This document shows, piece after piece, positions 36,842-46,522 of a stretch of 64,000 nt of DNA (position 1 is the first letter of the stretch; the number at the start of each line of letters is the position of its first letter). The notes under the pieces were generated by a model. The model did not search any database and was not told the origin of the DNA. It saw only the letters and a list, made by a program, of their open reading frames with translations. The DNA is from Natronoflexus pectinivorans (GTDB lineage Bacteria; Bacteroidota; Bacteroidia; Bacteroidales; Marinilabiliaceae): the NCBI RefSeq assembly GCF_004345615.1, contig NZ_SLWK01000005.1, positions 1 through 64,000 of the forward strand, given 5' to 3'. The position numbers and the translations under genes were made by a program.

Positions 36842-38197
36842 TCACTCTTTTTGACCTGTTACTATTTCATTAAAAAATGGAGTTTGTGGGTGTAATGCGT
36901 CAAAAATAAACAACAAACCAAATATTCCGAATACCAAACTTTGAATCATCTCTCCAACAGTCAGGAAGTCTAAAGAATAAGACAAAAAGGCTACTACTAC
37001 AGCATTTGCGATTAAAAAATAAATTGCCTTACGTTGCCGGGAATAAACTATAAATAATACGAATTCAATAAAACTGAACAAAATAAGAAATGATAACATG
37101 GCTCTATCCTGAGTATAAGGGAAAAGTCGAACAAAGGCAAAAACAGATACGACAACTCCGATTAGTCGCATAACAATCAAAAAGTTTCTGACATTGTCTC
37201 GTTCGTCCCTCAAGTATGATTCACGGTAACGTTTACTGTTTTCCATCCTAATCTGATGATCTTCATTTTTCTTAGTATTGGTAATGAAATACAAAAGGAA
37301 AATGTTTATTACGGGAATCATTAAAAACAAATAGTACCAGGAGGTGATTCTGTTATGTTGATGTAACCATTTCTTTGAAATGGTTACAGTTTGCAAACCG
37401 CTTAGAACAGCTGCTGAAAGCAAAAACAACATCATATAAAGAGGATAGAATAGAGGCATTTCATACTCCAAGTAATCATCAAAACGCCCCACCACTCTAT
37501 TAAATGCCCAAACCACAAAAAACAGAAATGAATAATTGAGACAAAACCCAACTAAAAACTCCTTTTGGGACAATAATTTTGTTTTAAAAGTACGCCGATT
37601 GGCTTTAAACAGCTCTATAAAGCCTGAATTATCAAAAAAGAATAAATAATAAAAAAGAAATGAGAAGCACAAAATGTAAACAAACAGATTGATTAATTGC
37701 GCAAACCAAAATCCCTGAAAACGATAAAAAACAGAGACCACCAAATCCATATTGATTCCAGTATTGGTCATGAGATAAAACATCCCAATGCCCAGCAAAT
37801 ACTTTATTAAATAGTTAGACTTGTATCCCAATAAAAACGATCTGGCAATTAATAGCAACCCGAAATTATTGATTAGAGGATTGAGATAGATCTCGATTTC
37901 TATTGGGATTTGACTAATTAAAAATCGAAAAAGTAGAACCACTGCCACCACTCCGGAGAGATAAAAAATTTCTCTGAATTTTTTATCATAAATAAATTCC
38001 CATACAAACAACAAGAACAAAAAGAAAAAAGTCTCAATGTGTCTTAAAAATGGATATTTATGTATAATTTGAAGTTCTCTGAAATCACCAGTTGAAATCA
38101 CCGGATTTAACCAGCTAAACAACATCCCACTTAGAAGCACCAAAATAGCTGGCAGAAATACAAATTGAAGTTTTTTAAAATTGGGTAGGTAAATCAT
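36842..38197 (-). CDS. Hypothetical polytopic membrane protein
   Basis: 451 aa with roughly ten to twelve hydrophobic helices and short polar loops; one longer charged loop (about 307-335, KKNEDHQIRMENSKRYRES) is probably cytoplasmic. No transporter or enzyme motif is recognised. It starts 14 nt after the small lipoprotein gene at 38212, so the two are very likely co-transcribed. Confidence 0.65.
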   Translation of the reverse strand: MIYLPNFKKLQFVFLPAILVLLSGMLFSWLNPVISTGDFRELQIIHKYPFLRHIETFFFLFLLFVWEFIYDKKFREIFYLSGVVAVVLLFRFLISQIPIEIEIYLNPLINNFGLLLIARSFLLGYKSNYLIKYLLGIGMFYLMTNTGINMDLVVSVFYRFQGFWFAQLINLFVYILCFSFLFYYLFFFDNSGFIELFKANRRTFKTKLLSQKEFLVGFCLNYSFLFFVVWAFNRVVGRFDDYLEYEMPLFYPLYMMLFLLSAAVLSGLQTVTISKKWLHQHNRITSWYYLFLMIPVINIFLLYFITNTKKNEDHQIRMENSKRYRESYLRDERDNVRNFLIVMRLIGVVVSVFAFVRLFPYTQDRAMLSFLILFSFIEFVLFIVYSRQRKAIYFLIANAVVVAFLSYSLDFLTVGEMIQSLVFGIFGLLFIFDALHPQTPFFNEIVTGQKE

Positions 38198-38211
38198 ATC
38201 TTCATCATAGT

Positions 38212-38655
38212 TTATTCATAAATAAGCCGGAATCCCACAGGCACCTGCAAATGATCAGAATCATACATGTTAATATAAAGAATAACGGGCTCTTCTATCC
38301 CATCATAAGACAATTCATACATATCAAGTAACCCGGTATCACCAAATGTTCCATTTTGAGTCTTAAACATACAACAGCTACCAAGTCTTCTATAGCTCAC
38401 AAACTGTCCTTCCGGCCCTGCAAGCGCATTTAAAAATCTTCGCTGATTCAATACCCGATCCACTCCTCCTCCGGTCATTATTGGATTCTCTTTTGTATAG
38501 CCGTAAGAAGGGTCTTCGCTGTACTGCGAAATGAGGAGAACATAATCATTTAAAAGAACCTGTTCAACATTGGGCGATTTATAATCAAGTTCCTTTTTTG
38601 TACTACATGATATTAGACATCCGGAAATGATGAAGTAAAGAGCAAGTTTATTCAT
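38212..38655 (-). CDS. Small lipoprotein of unknown function
   Basis: 147 aa, lipobox LISC with Cys17. The conserved core TGGGVDRVLNQRRFLNAL, GSCCMFKT and the C-terminal VILYINMYD are typical of a small Bacteroidota family. As I recall, members sometimes carry the database name 2-dehydro-3-deoxyphosphooctonate aldolase; nothing in this sequence supports an aldolase (it is half the size and a lipoprotein), so I do not use it. The adjacent cysteine pair may bind metal or form a disulfide. Confidence 0.65.
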   Translation of the reverse strand: MNKLALYFIISGCLISCSTKKELDYKSPNVEQVLLNDYVLLISQYSEDPSYGYTKENPIMTGGGVDRVLNQRRFLNALAGPEGQFVSYRRLGSCCMFKTQNGTFGDTGLLDMYELSYDGIEEPVILYINMYDSDHLQVPVGFRLIYE

Positions 38656-39008
38656 TTAGGTAGAGATAAAATTATGATTTATAAAAATAGTTTTTTTATT
38701 CAAATTCATGAAGTAATAGTAAACTATTATTCCATCTCGCTTAACTTAATCCCATACTTACCAGGGGATAAGCATCAAAACAAGATTATATCCTTACAGT
38801 GATACATCCCTCATAACACTACCACTTGCAGCTATGCGCCAAACCTTATAATCCTTTCCTAGCATTTCTAAAAAGGATTGTGTAAAAAAAATAGAATTAA
38901 TTAAGTATGACAAAAAAATAGGTGATAAATCAAAGGTATATACAAATTCATTTGTAATATTGCTGATTCAAATAGAGCATTTTCTTCTACCATATATTTT
39001 CATTAATA
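38656..39008. other. Divergent intergenic region
   Basis: 350 bp of AT-rich sequence between the lipoprotein gene and the acyltransferase-like gene. I find no consensus promoter, hairpin or ORF that can be supported. Confidence 0.4.
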
Positions 39009-40130
39009 ATGAAAACTTTAACCAGGGAGGTCTCCAACTCAAAAGAGTTTAGGTTGTTTATAGAGTTTCCGAATAAACTCTATAAACAGAGCGATTTCTA
39101 TGTGTCACCGTTGATTTCGAATGAAAAAAAGACGCTTTCGCCAAAACACAATTCCGACTTTAATCACTGTGATGTGAAACTATGGCTTGCCTGGCAAAAC
39201 AATCAGGTTGTTGGAAGGGTGGCCGGTATCATTGACCATAAATTTATTGCAAAAACAGGCAAAAAACATGTTCGCTTTGGTTGGTTTGATTTTATTGACC
39301 AACCAGAAGTAGCTAACGAACTGCTTAAATCCGTTGAGGCTTGGGGTACTAAAAAAGGGATGACTAACATACATGGCCCCTACGGACTTTCTCAGTTTGA
39401 CCCGTCAGGAATTCTAATTGAAGGATTTAACGAATTACCGACCTCATTCGGGAAATACAACTTCCCTTATTACGCAACAACAATGGAAGCATTGGGTTAT
39501 CAAAAAGAGATAGATTGGTTGGAATTCCGCGTAATGGTACCGGAGAAAGTTCCCGATAAGTATTTTAAAATTGCAGAAATTGTTGAGTCTCGTTACAACC
39601 TATCAAGTGTTACAATTAAAAAGAAAAAGGATCTGCATCGATATGCCGATGAGTTGTTTGCATTGATGAACAAGGTGTATGGCGAATTATACAGCCATTT
39701 TGAACTGACACCGGAAAAAATTAAAGAGCTTCAAAATGGATTTATCCCCATGCTAAATCCTGATTTCGTTTCGATTGTTGTCAATTCAACCGGGAAAATA
39801 GTTGGTTTTGGCATTTGCCTGCCATCGCTGGCAAAAGCCATTCAAAAATCGAAAGGGCGGCTGTTCCCATTTGGGTTTTTAAGAATCCTTTATGCATTAA
39901 AATACAATGACACCATTGACACCCTGCTGATTGCCATTGATGGTAATTATAAAGAAAAGGGTGTAAATGCTCTGATTTTCCGGGACATCGGCCAATCCAT
40001 CATCAACCACAAAATCAAGTTTGTTGAGACAACTCGTGAGCTGGAAGGAAATCTGGACGTACAAAACCTATGGAATAAATTTGAATACAGGCAGCACAAA
40101 AAAGCACGGTGCTACATCAAAGATTTATAA
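39009..40130 (+). CDS. GNAT-fold acyltransferase-like protein
   Basis: 373 aa. The segments VVGRVAGIIDHKF (about 66-78), GPYGLSQFDPSGILIEGF (about 123-140) and the second-half VGFGICLPSLAKAI (about 263-276) suggest two tandem GNAT-like halves, as in a widespread uncharacterised family of N-acetyltransferase-fold proteins. No substrate can be named. It is followed 31 nt later by a DUF2059 protein gene on the same strand. Confidence 0.65.
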   Translation: MKTLTREVSNSKEFRLFIEFPNKLYKQSDFYVSPLISNEKKTLSPKHNSDFNHCDVKLWLAWQNNQVVGRVAGIIDHKFIAKTGKKHVRFGWFDFIDQPEVANELLKSVEAWGTKKGMTNIHGPYGLSQFDPSGILIEGFNELPTSFGKYNFPYYATTMEALGYQKEIDWLEFRVMVPEKVPDKYFKIAEIVESRYNLSSVTIKKKKDLHRYADELFALMNKVYGELYSHFELTPEKIKELQNGFIPMLNPDFVSIVVNSTGKIVGFGICLPSLAKAIQKSKGRLFPFGFLRILYALKYNDTIDTLLIAIDGNYKEKGVNALIFRDIGQSIINHKIKFVETTRELEGNLDVQNLWNKFEYRQHKKARCYIKDL

Positions 40131-40161
40131 TTCTCATTTTTACCCACTTAACACAATAATT

Positions 40162-40608
40162 ATGATTAAAAAGTTTTTTGCAATTGCTGTTTTTATTTTA
40201 GCAGGCATGACAGCAATCGGACAAGAGGGTTGCGATTACAGCAAAACTCTTAAAAAGATGTTTGAAGTTTCAGGTACTGAAGCGTCATATCAAACCGCCA
40301 TCAAACAAATGATATCGATGTTTAAACATCAGTATCCTAATGTTGGAACAAAGGTTTGGACGGAACTTGAAAAAGAATTCCTGAAAACTTCAATGGATGA
40401 GTTAACAGAAATGCTGGTTCCTGTCTATTCTAAATATATGTCCATCGCAGATTTACAGGACATCATTAAGTTCTATGAATCGCCGGCTGGTTTAAAATTT
40501 GCCGAAAGCACACCTCTGATTATGGAGGAATCGATGCAAATTGGACAAGCATGGGGAATGAAACTCGGTCAGGAGTTTACGAAGAGAATGGAAGAAAAAG
40601 GGTATTAA
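40162..40608 (+). CDS. DUF2059 domain secreted protein
   Basis: 148 aa with a Sec signal (1-20, ending AIGQ). The mature part is helical and carries the DUF2059 pattern (YSKYMSIADLQDIIKFYESPAGLKF). A longer open frame begins at 40021 inside the upstream gene, but the ATG at 40162 sits exactly at the signal peptide and is the true start. Role in the periplasm unknown. Confidence 0.82.
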   Translation: MIKKFFAIAVFILAGMTAIGQEGCDYSKTLKKMFEVSGTEASYQTAIKQMISMFKHQYPNVGTKVWTELEKEFLKTSMDELTEMLVPVYSKYMSIADLQDIIKFYESPAGLKFAESTPLIMEESMQIGQAWGMKLGQEFTKRMEEKGY

Positions 40609-40703
40609 CACAAAAAATAAAGAGAAAGGAGGCTGTTATAAAAGTCAAATAATATTAATCAATCCTTACAATTTGCAAGCAACCTCTCTTTCTCCCCTCC
40701 AAA

Positions 40704-40721
40704 CCTCCCCCAAGCGGGAGG
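40704..40721. repeat. Small intergenic hairpin between convergent genes
   Basis: CCTCCC/GGGAGG stem (loop CCAAGC) within a CCTCCAAACCTCCCCCAAGCGGGAGG context, a type of C-rich intergenic repeat frequent in Bacteroidota. No T-tract, so terminator function is uncertain. Confidence 0.45.
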
Positions 40722-40830
40722 CTTAAAGTCGCCTATTAGATTGAGGAGTGAATTGTTAATCTAATATTTACGATCTGAAAGACAAGGGTTATTAAGATTA
40801 ATTATAAGACAGACTCTTTCTCTAATTCCA

Positions 40831-41715
40831 TCATATGGGAAATGAATTGAATGTTTCCAATACCACCTCCGTAATCCTCTTCTTACTGGCGTATAAAATT
40901 CCCTTGTGGTTCATATAAGTTGATTCAGGTCTGTTTAACTCAAGTGGCACACCAAACATATCGCAGGAAATCGCTCCGGCCTCATTAAAAATACAAGCCG
41001 ATGCTGCGTAATCCCAAAAACTGCCTCCACCCTCTTCATCCTTAGGAAACTTAAAATAACAGGCATTAGCGTGCTGTAAAACCATACAAGCATTCATGGC
41101 TCCTCCGGCTGTGGTGTGCAGTTCAACTCTCTTACATCCGGTAGATTGATGCTGCTCTTCAAATTTCTTTACTACGTCGGGAAAAAATTTCTGTTCTGCA
41201 AAACTCCTGTCTGAGTAAAGATGCAACACCTCATCATTATTCTCAGGAATCACAATTTTGTTGTGATTAAAAAAGGCTCCTCCATCGAAATATGCATGAT
41301 AAAGGTTTTGTTTTAAAGGATCGTACACCACACCTACTACCGGCACTCCATCTTTCCTTACCAGAGCGATGGACACAGAATATCCATGCTGTTGGTTAAT
41401 AAATGGGAGCGTCCCATCCAGCGGATCAATGCACCAGAAATAATCCTTTTGGAGGCGGCTCCCGTTGTCGGGACTCTCCTCGGCCAAAAAGCCGAGGTCA
41501 AATGCTTCAAGGGTTGGCTCCAAAACCTGTGAAACTATATTCTGGCTTTCCATATCAACCTCGGTAAAAACCTGAGATGCCAAGCTATCGCCCGAAGCTT
41601 TTGTTCCAACATTTAACTTTCTGTTGACCTGTTTTGATATGTAAGTTCCTGCCTGGTAAGCAGCTGATATGGCATTTTGTTTCAATAACCAAAGTTGCTC
41701 TGTTGATAGTTCCAT
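40831..41715 (-). CDS. Inositol monophosphatase/CysQ-family phosphatase
   Basis: 294 aa of the Mg-dependent, Li-sensitive phosphatase superfamily. Metal-binding motifs are visible: EES (about residue 78), IDPLDGTLPF (about 96-105) and FWDYAASACIFNEAG near the C-terminus. It could act on inositol phosphate, 3'-phosphoadenosine 5'-phosphate or a related compound; the sequence does not decide. 52 nt downstream of the kinase-like gene at 41768, possibly co-transcribed. Confidence 0.85.
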   Translation of the reverse strand: MELSTEQLWLLKQNAISAAYQAGTYISKQVNRKLNVGTKASGDSLASQVFTEVDMESQNIVSQVLEPTLEAFDLGFLAEESPDNGSRLQKDYFWCIDPLDGTLPFINQQHGYSVSIALVRKDGVPVVGVVYDPLKQNLYHAYFDGGAFFNHNKIVIPENNDEVLHLYSDRSFAEQKFFPDVVKKFEEQHQSTGCKRVELHTTAGGAMNACMVLQHANACYFKFPKDEEGGGSFWDYAASACIFNEAGAISCDMFGVPLELNRPESTYMNHKGILYASKKRITEVVLETFNSFPI

Positions 41716-41767
41716 GTTTTCGTTCCTTTTGAATTTGAATTAATCCTTTTGCCGATAGAGCCACTTT

Positions 41768-42748
41768 CTACCTGTTCTCCAAATCTTGTATAACCCTCCT
41801 GGTCATTTTTTCACTGTAACTGTTTATTTTCCAATGCCCGGGACTCCATCCTTTCAGGAAACGATGAAAATCGGCCCAGGCGTAAGGGTACATCTCCCGC
41901 CACTCTTGTTCCAGTTTATCGAAATTAACACCTTGTTGACTTCCGGAGATGGCATCTTTAAGATGTTGAAAATAGATATTGAGAAGTTGAACTTCGTACT
42001 TTTCACAATCCTCTTCATATAAACAACTGCCAATAAAGTACGCCACATCTTTCATGCCGCAACCACCACCAACATACTGAAAGTCCACGGCAGCAACTTT
42101 TTTCATGTCATCAGAAAAACAGAAATTTGCAAGTTTGGCATCACCATGCACCAACGTCTTATGTTTAGTATGGTTTAAAACACGGTCAATGCCGGGAGCT
42201 GCCTGTTTCAGGTTCTTGTCCGTGAGTAACTTCAATTCATCGGGACGGGTATCCAAATGCCAATATGTACCAATTGGCCATAATCCAACAGGCTCACTAT
42301 GCATATAAATGGCATGAAAATGGGCAAGCCAGCTCAAACAAATCTCCATCCGCTCCAACGCAAGAGCTTTAGCTCTTGCTGGAAAACCCGTGCTGTTCAA
42401 ATCCTCCAACACAATCAGGATTTCATTCCCTTGCTGTGCCACGCCCAGGCAAGCTGGTGCGTAACAATTATTCGTACAACGGTTTCTCCAGTTCTTGTAC
42501 CATTCTATTTCAACCTGATAAGAATGTAATTTTCTTTGGTGCGAAACAGAGGTATTCCAACCCCGCGGATGGTTCATCTCTTCGGGATATGAAATGTGTT
42601 TTACAACTAAGGATGAGCAATTACCTCCTTTAAAAAAAAATCTCTGGATGCGGCCATAGCCGCTCCAGAGTGACTGAATATCTTCAACCTTTACAATAAG
42701 TTCTGTTCCGGCAATCCTGATTATTTCTTCCTTAAAGTAGCTGTTCAC
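41768..42748 (-). CDS. Aminoglycoside phosphotransferase/ecdysteroid-kinase-like protein
   Basis: 326 aa with the protein-kinase-like small-molecule kinase fold. The catalytic loop is [13 protein letters not shown] (Asp about 198) and the metal-binding segment [19 protein letters not shown], the pattern of ecdysteroid-kinase-like/DUF1679 proteins rather than classical antibiotic kinases. The substrate is unknown. A -7 element TAATTTTG (42787-42780, minus) upstream suggests a promoter with a leader of about 25 nt. Confidence 0.75.
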   Translation of the reverse strand: MNSYFKEEIIRIAGTELIVKVEDIQSLWSGYGRIQRFFFKGGNCSSLVVKHISYPEEMNHPRGWNTSVSHQRKLHSYQVEIEWYKNWRNRCTNNCYAPACLGVAQQGNEILIVLEDLNSTGFPARAKALALERMEICLSWLAHFHAIYMHSEPVGLWPIGTYWHLDTRPDELKLLTDKNLKQAAPGIDRVLNHTKHKTLVHGDAKLANFCFSDDMKKVAAVDFQYVGGGCGMKDVAYFIGSCLYEEDCEKYEVQLLNIYFQHLKDAISGSQQGVNFDKLEQEWREMYPYAWADFHRFLKGWSPGHWKINSYSEKMTRRVIQDLENR

Positions 42749-42855
42749 GGTAAAATGTGTGTTTCTGATAAAATATCGGCAAAATTACAATTTGCCTGCT
42801 AATTAAGGAAATATTACTTTTACTCTTTCTAATTTCAGAATCTCAATCAAAACCC

Positions 42856-43833
42856 ATGAACAATCAAACAAATTCCTTCGGCAGCAATTCAAACGAATTC
42901 ACTTTTCTGAAACATCTTTTTTGGAGCTCTGAAAAACCATTATCACGCGGCGAATATATTACTGCAATTCTATTGCTATTTACAATTTCCTCGGCAAAAT
43001 TTGTTGGGTATTTCGTTGAAACATTCAGCATTAATTCTCTGGAACACATATATTCATACAGCCTATACTTTGCATTTCTGCTTCCCCTAAATGCAGGATT
43101 ATTTTCGATTCAAGTGCCATGGACTATTATGATGCTGGCCGGATCTTTTCTCTTAAGCATTCGCATATTTAAACCAAAAACTTCATGGCTCATAACATTA
43201 TTATCAGGCTTTTTCATGTACATGTTTTTCTTTGGATTAACATCCATCCCAATATACGCGTCTTTCCTAGAAGTTTTGTTTAGATATGAAATTCAAAACA
43301 AGATGCTGATTTTGTTACTGTTCCTGTCATTTGGTTTTTTGGCCGGAGTAGTTGTGTTGATCGTCACATTCTTTTCTCTTAAAACGAACCGGGAATCTAC
43401 AGAGGAAAAAGTCGTAGGCTTTAACAGAGGGAAATTTTCCAAATGGATGCTCATCTTAACTCTTTCTTCATTAATTTATTATGCCCTAATCGTATTCATT
43501 CTTATAAAACTGACCCTCGACCACTTTTTCTCTAACCCTGACCAATCCGTCCCTATCATACTCCTGATTTTTTCATTACCAATATTAGTAATCCATCTTG
43601 TTCTTTATACAAAGCGTCTAAAAAATGCCCGAAGGTCATTACTTCTTCTTGCGCTGATATTCCTTCCGCTGATCGCGTTGTTATTAATATTTGCAGCGGC
43701 CAATTGGTTGCTAATATTTGAACTTACATTCCTGATTGCTGTCTTAGAGACGACTGTAAATGCTTCGTTTCTCTTTCTATTGTGGCTCTATATTGCGCCG
43801 AGCCGAGAAGAAGTCGCTAATTCGGAAACCTAA
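42856..43833 (+). CDS. Polytopic membrane protein, possibly DUF805-like
   Basis: 325 aa with about eight hydrophobic helices. The start (WSSEKPLSRGEYITAILLL) and a later RLKNARRSLLLLALIFLPL recall the FsfxGRisRxeyw and RlhDtgrSgww elements of DUF805 membrane proteins, but the match is loose. Its 3' end overlaps the convergent oxidoreductase gene by 4 nt. Confidence 0.55.
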   Translation: MNNQTNSFGSNSNEFTFLKHLFWSSEKPLSRGEYITAILLLFTISSAKFVGYFVETFSINSLEHIYSYSLYFAFLLPLNAGLFSIQVPWTIMMLAGSFLLSIRIFKPKTSWLITLLSGFFMYMFFFGLTSIPIYASFLEVLFRYEIQNKMLILLLFLSFGFLAGVVVLIVTFFSLKTNRESTEEKVVGFNRGKFSKWMLILTLSSLIYYALIVFILIKLTLDHFFSNPDQSVPIILLIFSLPILVIHLVLYTKRLKNARRSLLLLALIFLPLIALLLIFAAANWLLIFELTFLIAVLETTVNASFLFLLWLYIAPSREEVANSET

Positions 43834-44861
43834 TCGCTGTTTACCAAAGGAATTACCTCTTTCCCTATCAACTCAATGGAACGCAACAACTGCTCATGGG
43901 ACAATAATGCACTATCCATTTGAAAGGTTACACGATTGATTCCTCCCAGGGCTTCGCTGTGGCGAAGAATTTTTTCAGCCACGGTGGATGCATCTCCTAC
44001 CAATAGAGCTCCCCGAGGTTCGGTAAGTGGATCAAACCTACTGCGGGTAACCGGTGGCCATCCCCGTTCCTGCCCAATTTTTGTGAAAGACTCTGCATAT
44101 CCTGGGTAAAACTCTTCGATGGCATTTTGAGTGGTATCAGCAACATACCCCAATGAGTGCAGTCCCACCTTCATCTCAGATTCAGGATGCCCGGCCTGCA
44201 ACCATGCCTCCCGGTACTTATCAACAAGCGGACGAAAACGGTGAGTTTCCCCACCAATGATGGCCACCATAAGCGGGAGCCTCATTTTCCCTGCCCTCAC
44301 AAATGAAGCAGGAGTTCCTCCAACTCCCAGCCATACAGGTATGGGATTTTGCAATGAACGCGGATACACAGGTTGGTCATTCATGGCCGGACGAAACTTG
44401 CCTTGCCAGGTGATTCGCTCCTCCTTTTGAATCTTTAGAAAAAGATCCAGCTTTTCTGTGAAGAGATCATCGTAATCGTTCAAATCCAGGCCAAACAGAG
44501 GGAAAGCATCAATGAACGATCCCCTGCCGGCCACCATTTCAACCCTGCCTTTGGATATGAGATCCAGAGTGGCGAATTGTTGATAAACCCGCACCGGGTC
44601 GGCAGCACTTAAAACTGTAACCGCACTGACCAGTCGAATTTGCTTGGTACGTGCAGCTGCTGCTGCCATTATTATGGTATTGGCCGAATCCAGATACTCC
44701 TCCCGATGATGCTCCCCAAAACCAAAAACATGAAGCCCGGATTCATCAGCCCTGACAATTCTTTCAAGCAGTTCTGTAAGGGATTCCACACCGTTCTCTA
44801 CACGGTTCTCGACCTGTCCGGGTTTTACTGCTGCAAAACTATCGATCCCAATCTCAATCAT
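43830..44861 (-). CDS. Luciferase-like (LLM) flavin-dependent oxidoreductase
   Basis: 343 aa of the bacterial-luciferase-like family (TIM barrel, FMN or F420 dependent). Family signatures: DSFAAVKPG at the start, GLHVFGFGEHHREEYLDS near residue 40, AVTVLSAADPVRVYQQFATLDLIS, VAGRGSF and PVWLGVGGTP. Substrate unknown; likely FMN-dependent in this phylum. It overlaps the convergent gene at 43833 by 4 nt. Confidence 0.88.
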   Translation of the reverse strand: MIEIGIDSFAAVKPGQVENRVENGVESLTELLERIVRADESGLHVFGFGEHHREEYLDSANTIIMAAAAARTKQIRLVSAVTVLSAADPVRVYQQFATLDLISKGRVEMVAGRGSFIDAFPLFGLDLNDYDDLFTEKLDLFLKIQKEERITWQGKFRPAMNDQPVYPRSLQNPIPVWLGVGGTPASFVRAGKMRLPLMVAIIGGETHRFRPLVDKYREAWLQAGHPESEMKVGLHSLGYVADTTQNAIEEFYPGYAESFTKIGQERGWPPVTRSRFDPLTEPRGALLVGDASTVAEKILRHSEALGGINRVTFQMDSALLSHEQLLRSIELIGKEVIPLVNSD

Positions 44862-45038
44862 AAATCGCTCCTTATTTTTATTGTTTTTAGTTATTATGTT
44901 TTTGTGTATATAGAAAAAACTAATAAAACAAGAAATTGTTCAAAGATTTAGATTCAGTCTTGGGATTGTGAAGCCCAGATAAATTGCTAATTAATTGTTT
45001 AATATTTAAACCCGCTGTCAAACAAACACAACACAGGT

Positions 45039-45821
45039 CTATCTGAAGGATTTCAGGTTTCCAAATTCATCAACCAGCTTTTTCTTAGAAAACAGTATGC
45101 TTAGGATCAATGTTAAAGTACAACCCACAAAAATTGCAAGCATTATCATGACCTGATATTTAATAGCAACCCCCGGGGAAGCGCCTCCTAAAATCTGTCC
45201 GGTCATCATACCCGGAAGGGAGATTAGCCCCATAACCGACATGGTTGCCAACATCGGGTTAAGCCCTTTCTTTAAGGCGTCCTGTATGAATGGAAGCATG
45301 GCCTGACGCTTGCTTCCACTGTTGGTCAATAAAAAATAATACAATTCACGCTGTTTTGACAACCCATCGAACCATGCAGTAAGACCAACAATATTGTGGT
45401 TGAGGGAATTGCCAAGTACCATTCCGGTAATAGGGACAAAATATCGTGCATCAAAAAAGTAATCAGGCTTTATAACCAACCCCAGGAGAAAGGCATCAAT
45501 AATAAAAATAGATATAAAGCCGGCCAAAAGCAATGGAACGAGAAAATGTTTCCATGAAAGGGCAACCCTCTTTACCACAGTTGCTGCACCAATTATTACC
45601 ATGATCAACACCCACAGGGTGTTAATCCAAGCACTGTTTTGTTCAAAAATCCATTCAAGATAAACAGCCACTAAAAATAGTTGAATGATCATCCGCGTAA
45701 CGCTTATGATTAAATCTTTATTCAGTTTTACCTTGTAAAAGCTAAAAATGAAAATGGGAATCACCAATATTGTAAAACCAACTAGTAAATCCCACCATCC
45801 TATATCAACCATTTTACCCAT
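45039..45821 (-). CDS. fetB: FetB/YbbM (UPF0014) ABC permease
   Basis: 260-aa membrane protein with about seven helices. The conserved family stretch MLPFIQDALKKGLNP followed by MATMSVMGLISLPGMMTGQ-like sequence and ILGGASP is present (about 177-212). With FetA it forms an exporter linked to iron homeostasis and oxidative stress in E. coli. It overlaps the ATPase gene by one base. Confidence 0.85.
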   Translation of the reverse strand: MGKMVDIGWWDLLVGFTILVIPIFIFSFYKVKLNKDLIISVTRMIIQLFLVAVYLEWIFEQNSAWINTLWVLIMVIIGAATVVKRVALSWKHFLVPLLLAGFISIFIIDAFLLGLVIKPDYFFDARYFVPITGMVLGNSLNHNIVGLTAWFDGLSKQRELYYFLLTNSGSKRQAMLPFIQDALKKGLNPMLATMSVMGLISLPGMMTGQILGGASPGVAIKYQVMIMLAIFVGCTLTLILSILFSKKKLVDEFGNLKSFR

Positions 45822-46423
45822 TATATCCCTTCTATTTTAATTTCCTGATCCATCGACTGAATCCACTCCGGATTATGTGATGCGGATACAATCGTTTTCT
45901 TATCCAGATTTTTCACCACCTTTATCAACCGGCTGATCGACCCGTCGTCCAATGATGAAGTTGGCTCATCCAAAAGTAAAATCTCCCTTTCCAGAGACAA
46001 ACATGTGGCAATGATGATTCTTTGTTTTTGACCACCACTCATCTCATCAATAGAGCGTGTCAACATCTCTTTTTCAAGACCCAGGTTGTCAATATAAGAT
46101 TCTACAACATCTCTCTTCTTCTCGCTACCTATCAACCGCATCAACTCCAGACCATTGGCTACAGGTAAGTTGATGTTTTGTGGTACATAAGCCATTTGCA
46201 TACGAATATCTCTTACCGAGATTTTATCCAACAAAATTCCGTCAACAAAGATTTCCCCAAACGGGGGAATCAAATAGCCTTGAATCATTTTAAGGATTGA
46301 TGATTTTCCACTGCCTGACGGACCAGAAATGCAAGTGTTTTGCCCGTGGTTTATAAAGAATGAAAGTTTGTTAAAGATAATCCCCTCGTTAAAGGATAAT
46401 TGAACGTCCTTAAATTGAATCAT
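45821..46423 (-). CDS. fetA: FetA/YbbL-type ABC ATPase
   Basis: Small (200 aa) ATPase partner of FetB. Walker A GPSGSGKSS, signature MSGGQKQR and Walker B ILLLDEPTSSLD are all present. The UPF0014-type permease directly downstream identifies the system. A TAGTTTTG -7-like element (46469-46462, minus) is upstream, but without a proper -33. Confidence 0.85.
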   Translation of the reverse strand: MIQFKDVQLSFNEGIIFNKLSFFINHGQNTCISGPSGSGKSSILKMIQGYLIPPFGEIFVDGILLDKISVRDIRMQMAYVPQNINLPVANGLELMRLIGSEKKRDVVESYIDNLGLEKEMLTRSIDEMSGGQKQRIIIATCLSLEREILLLDEPTSSLDDGSISRLIKVVKNLDKKTIVSASHNPEWIQSMDQEIKIEGI

Positions 46424-46522
46424 ATTTTGAAATTATCAATTGATTTTGAAACAGTATGCCACAAAACTACTGAAACTAAAATCAAAACTGCATCATTCGG
46501 CATGCATAAATAATTCCTTTGG

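Noticed and set aside
38212-38655. Naming the small lipoprotein a KDO-8-phosphate synthase/aldolase
   Set aside because: Far too small, lipidated, and without aldolase motifs; such a name would be a propagated error.
40021-40161. Extended N-terminus of the DUF2059 protein
   Set aside because: The extension overlaps the upstream gene, and a clear signal peptide begins at 40162.
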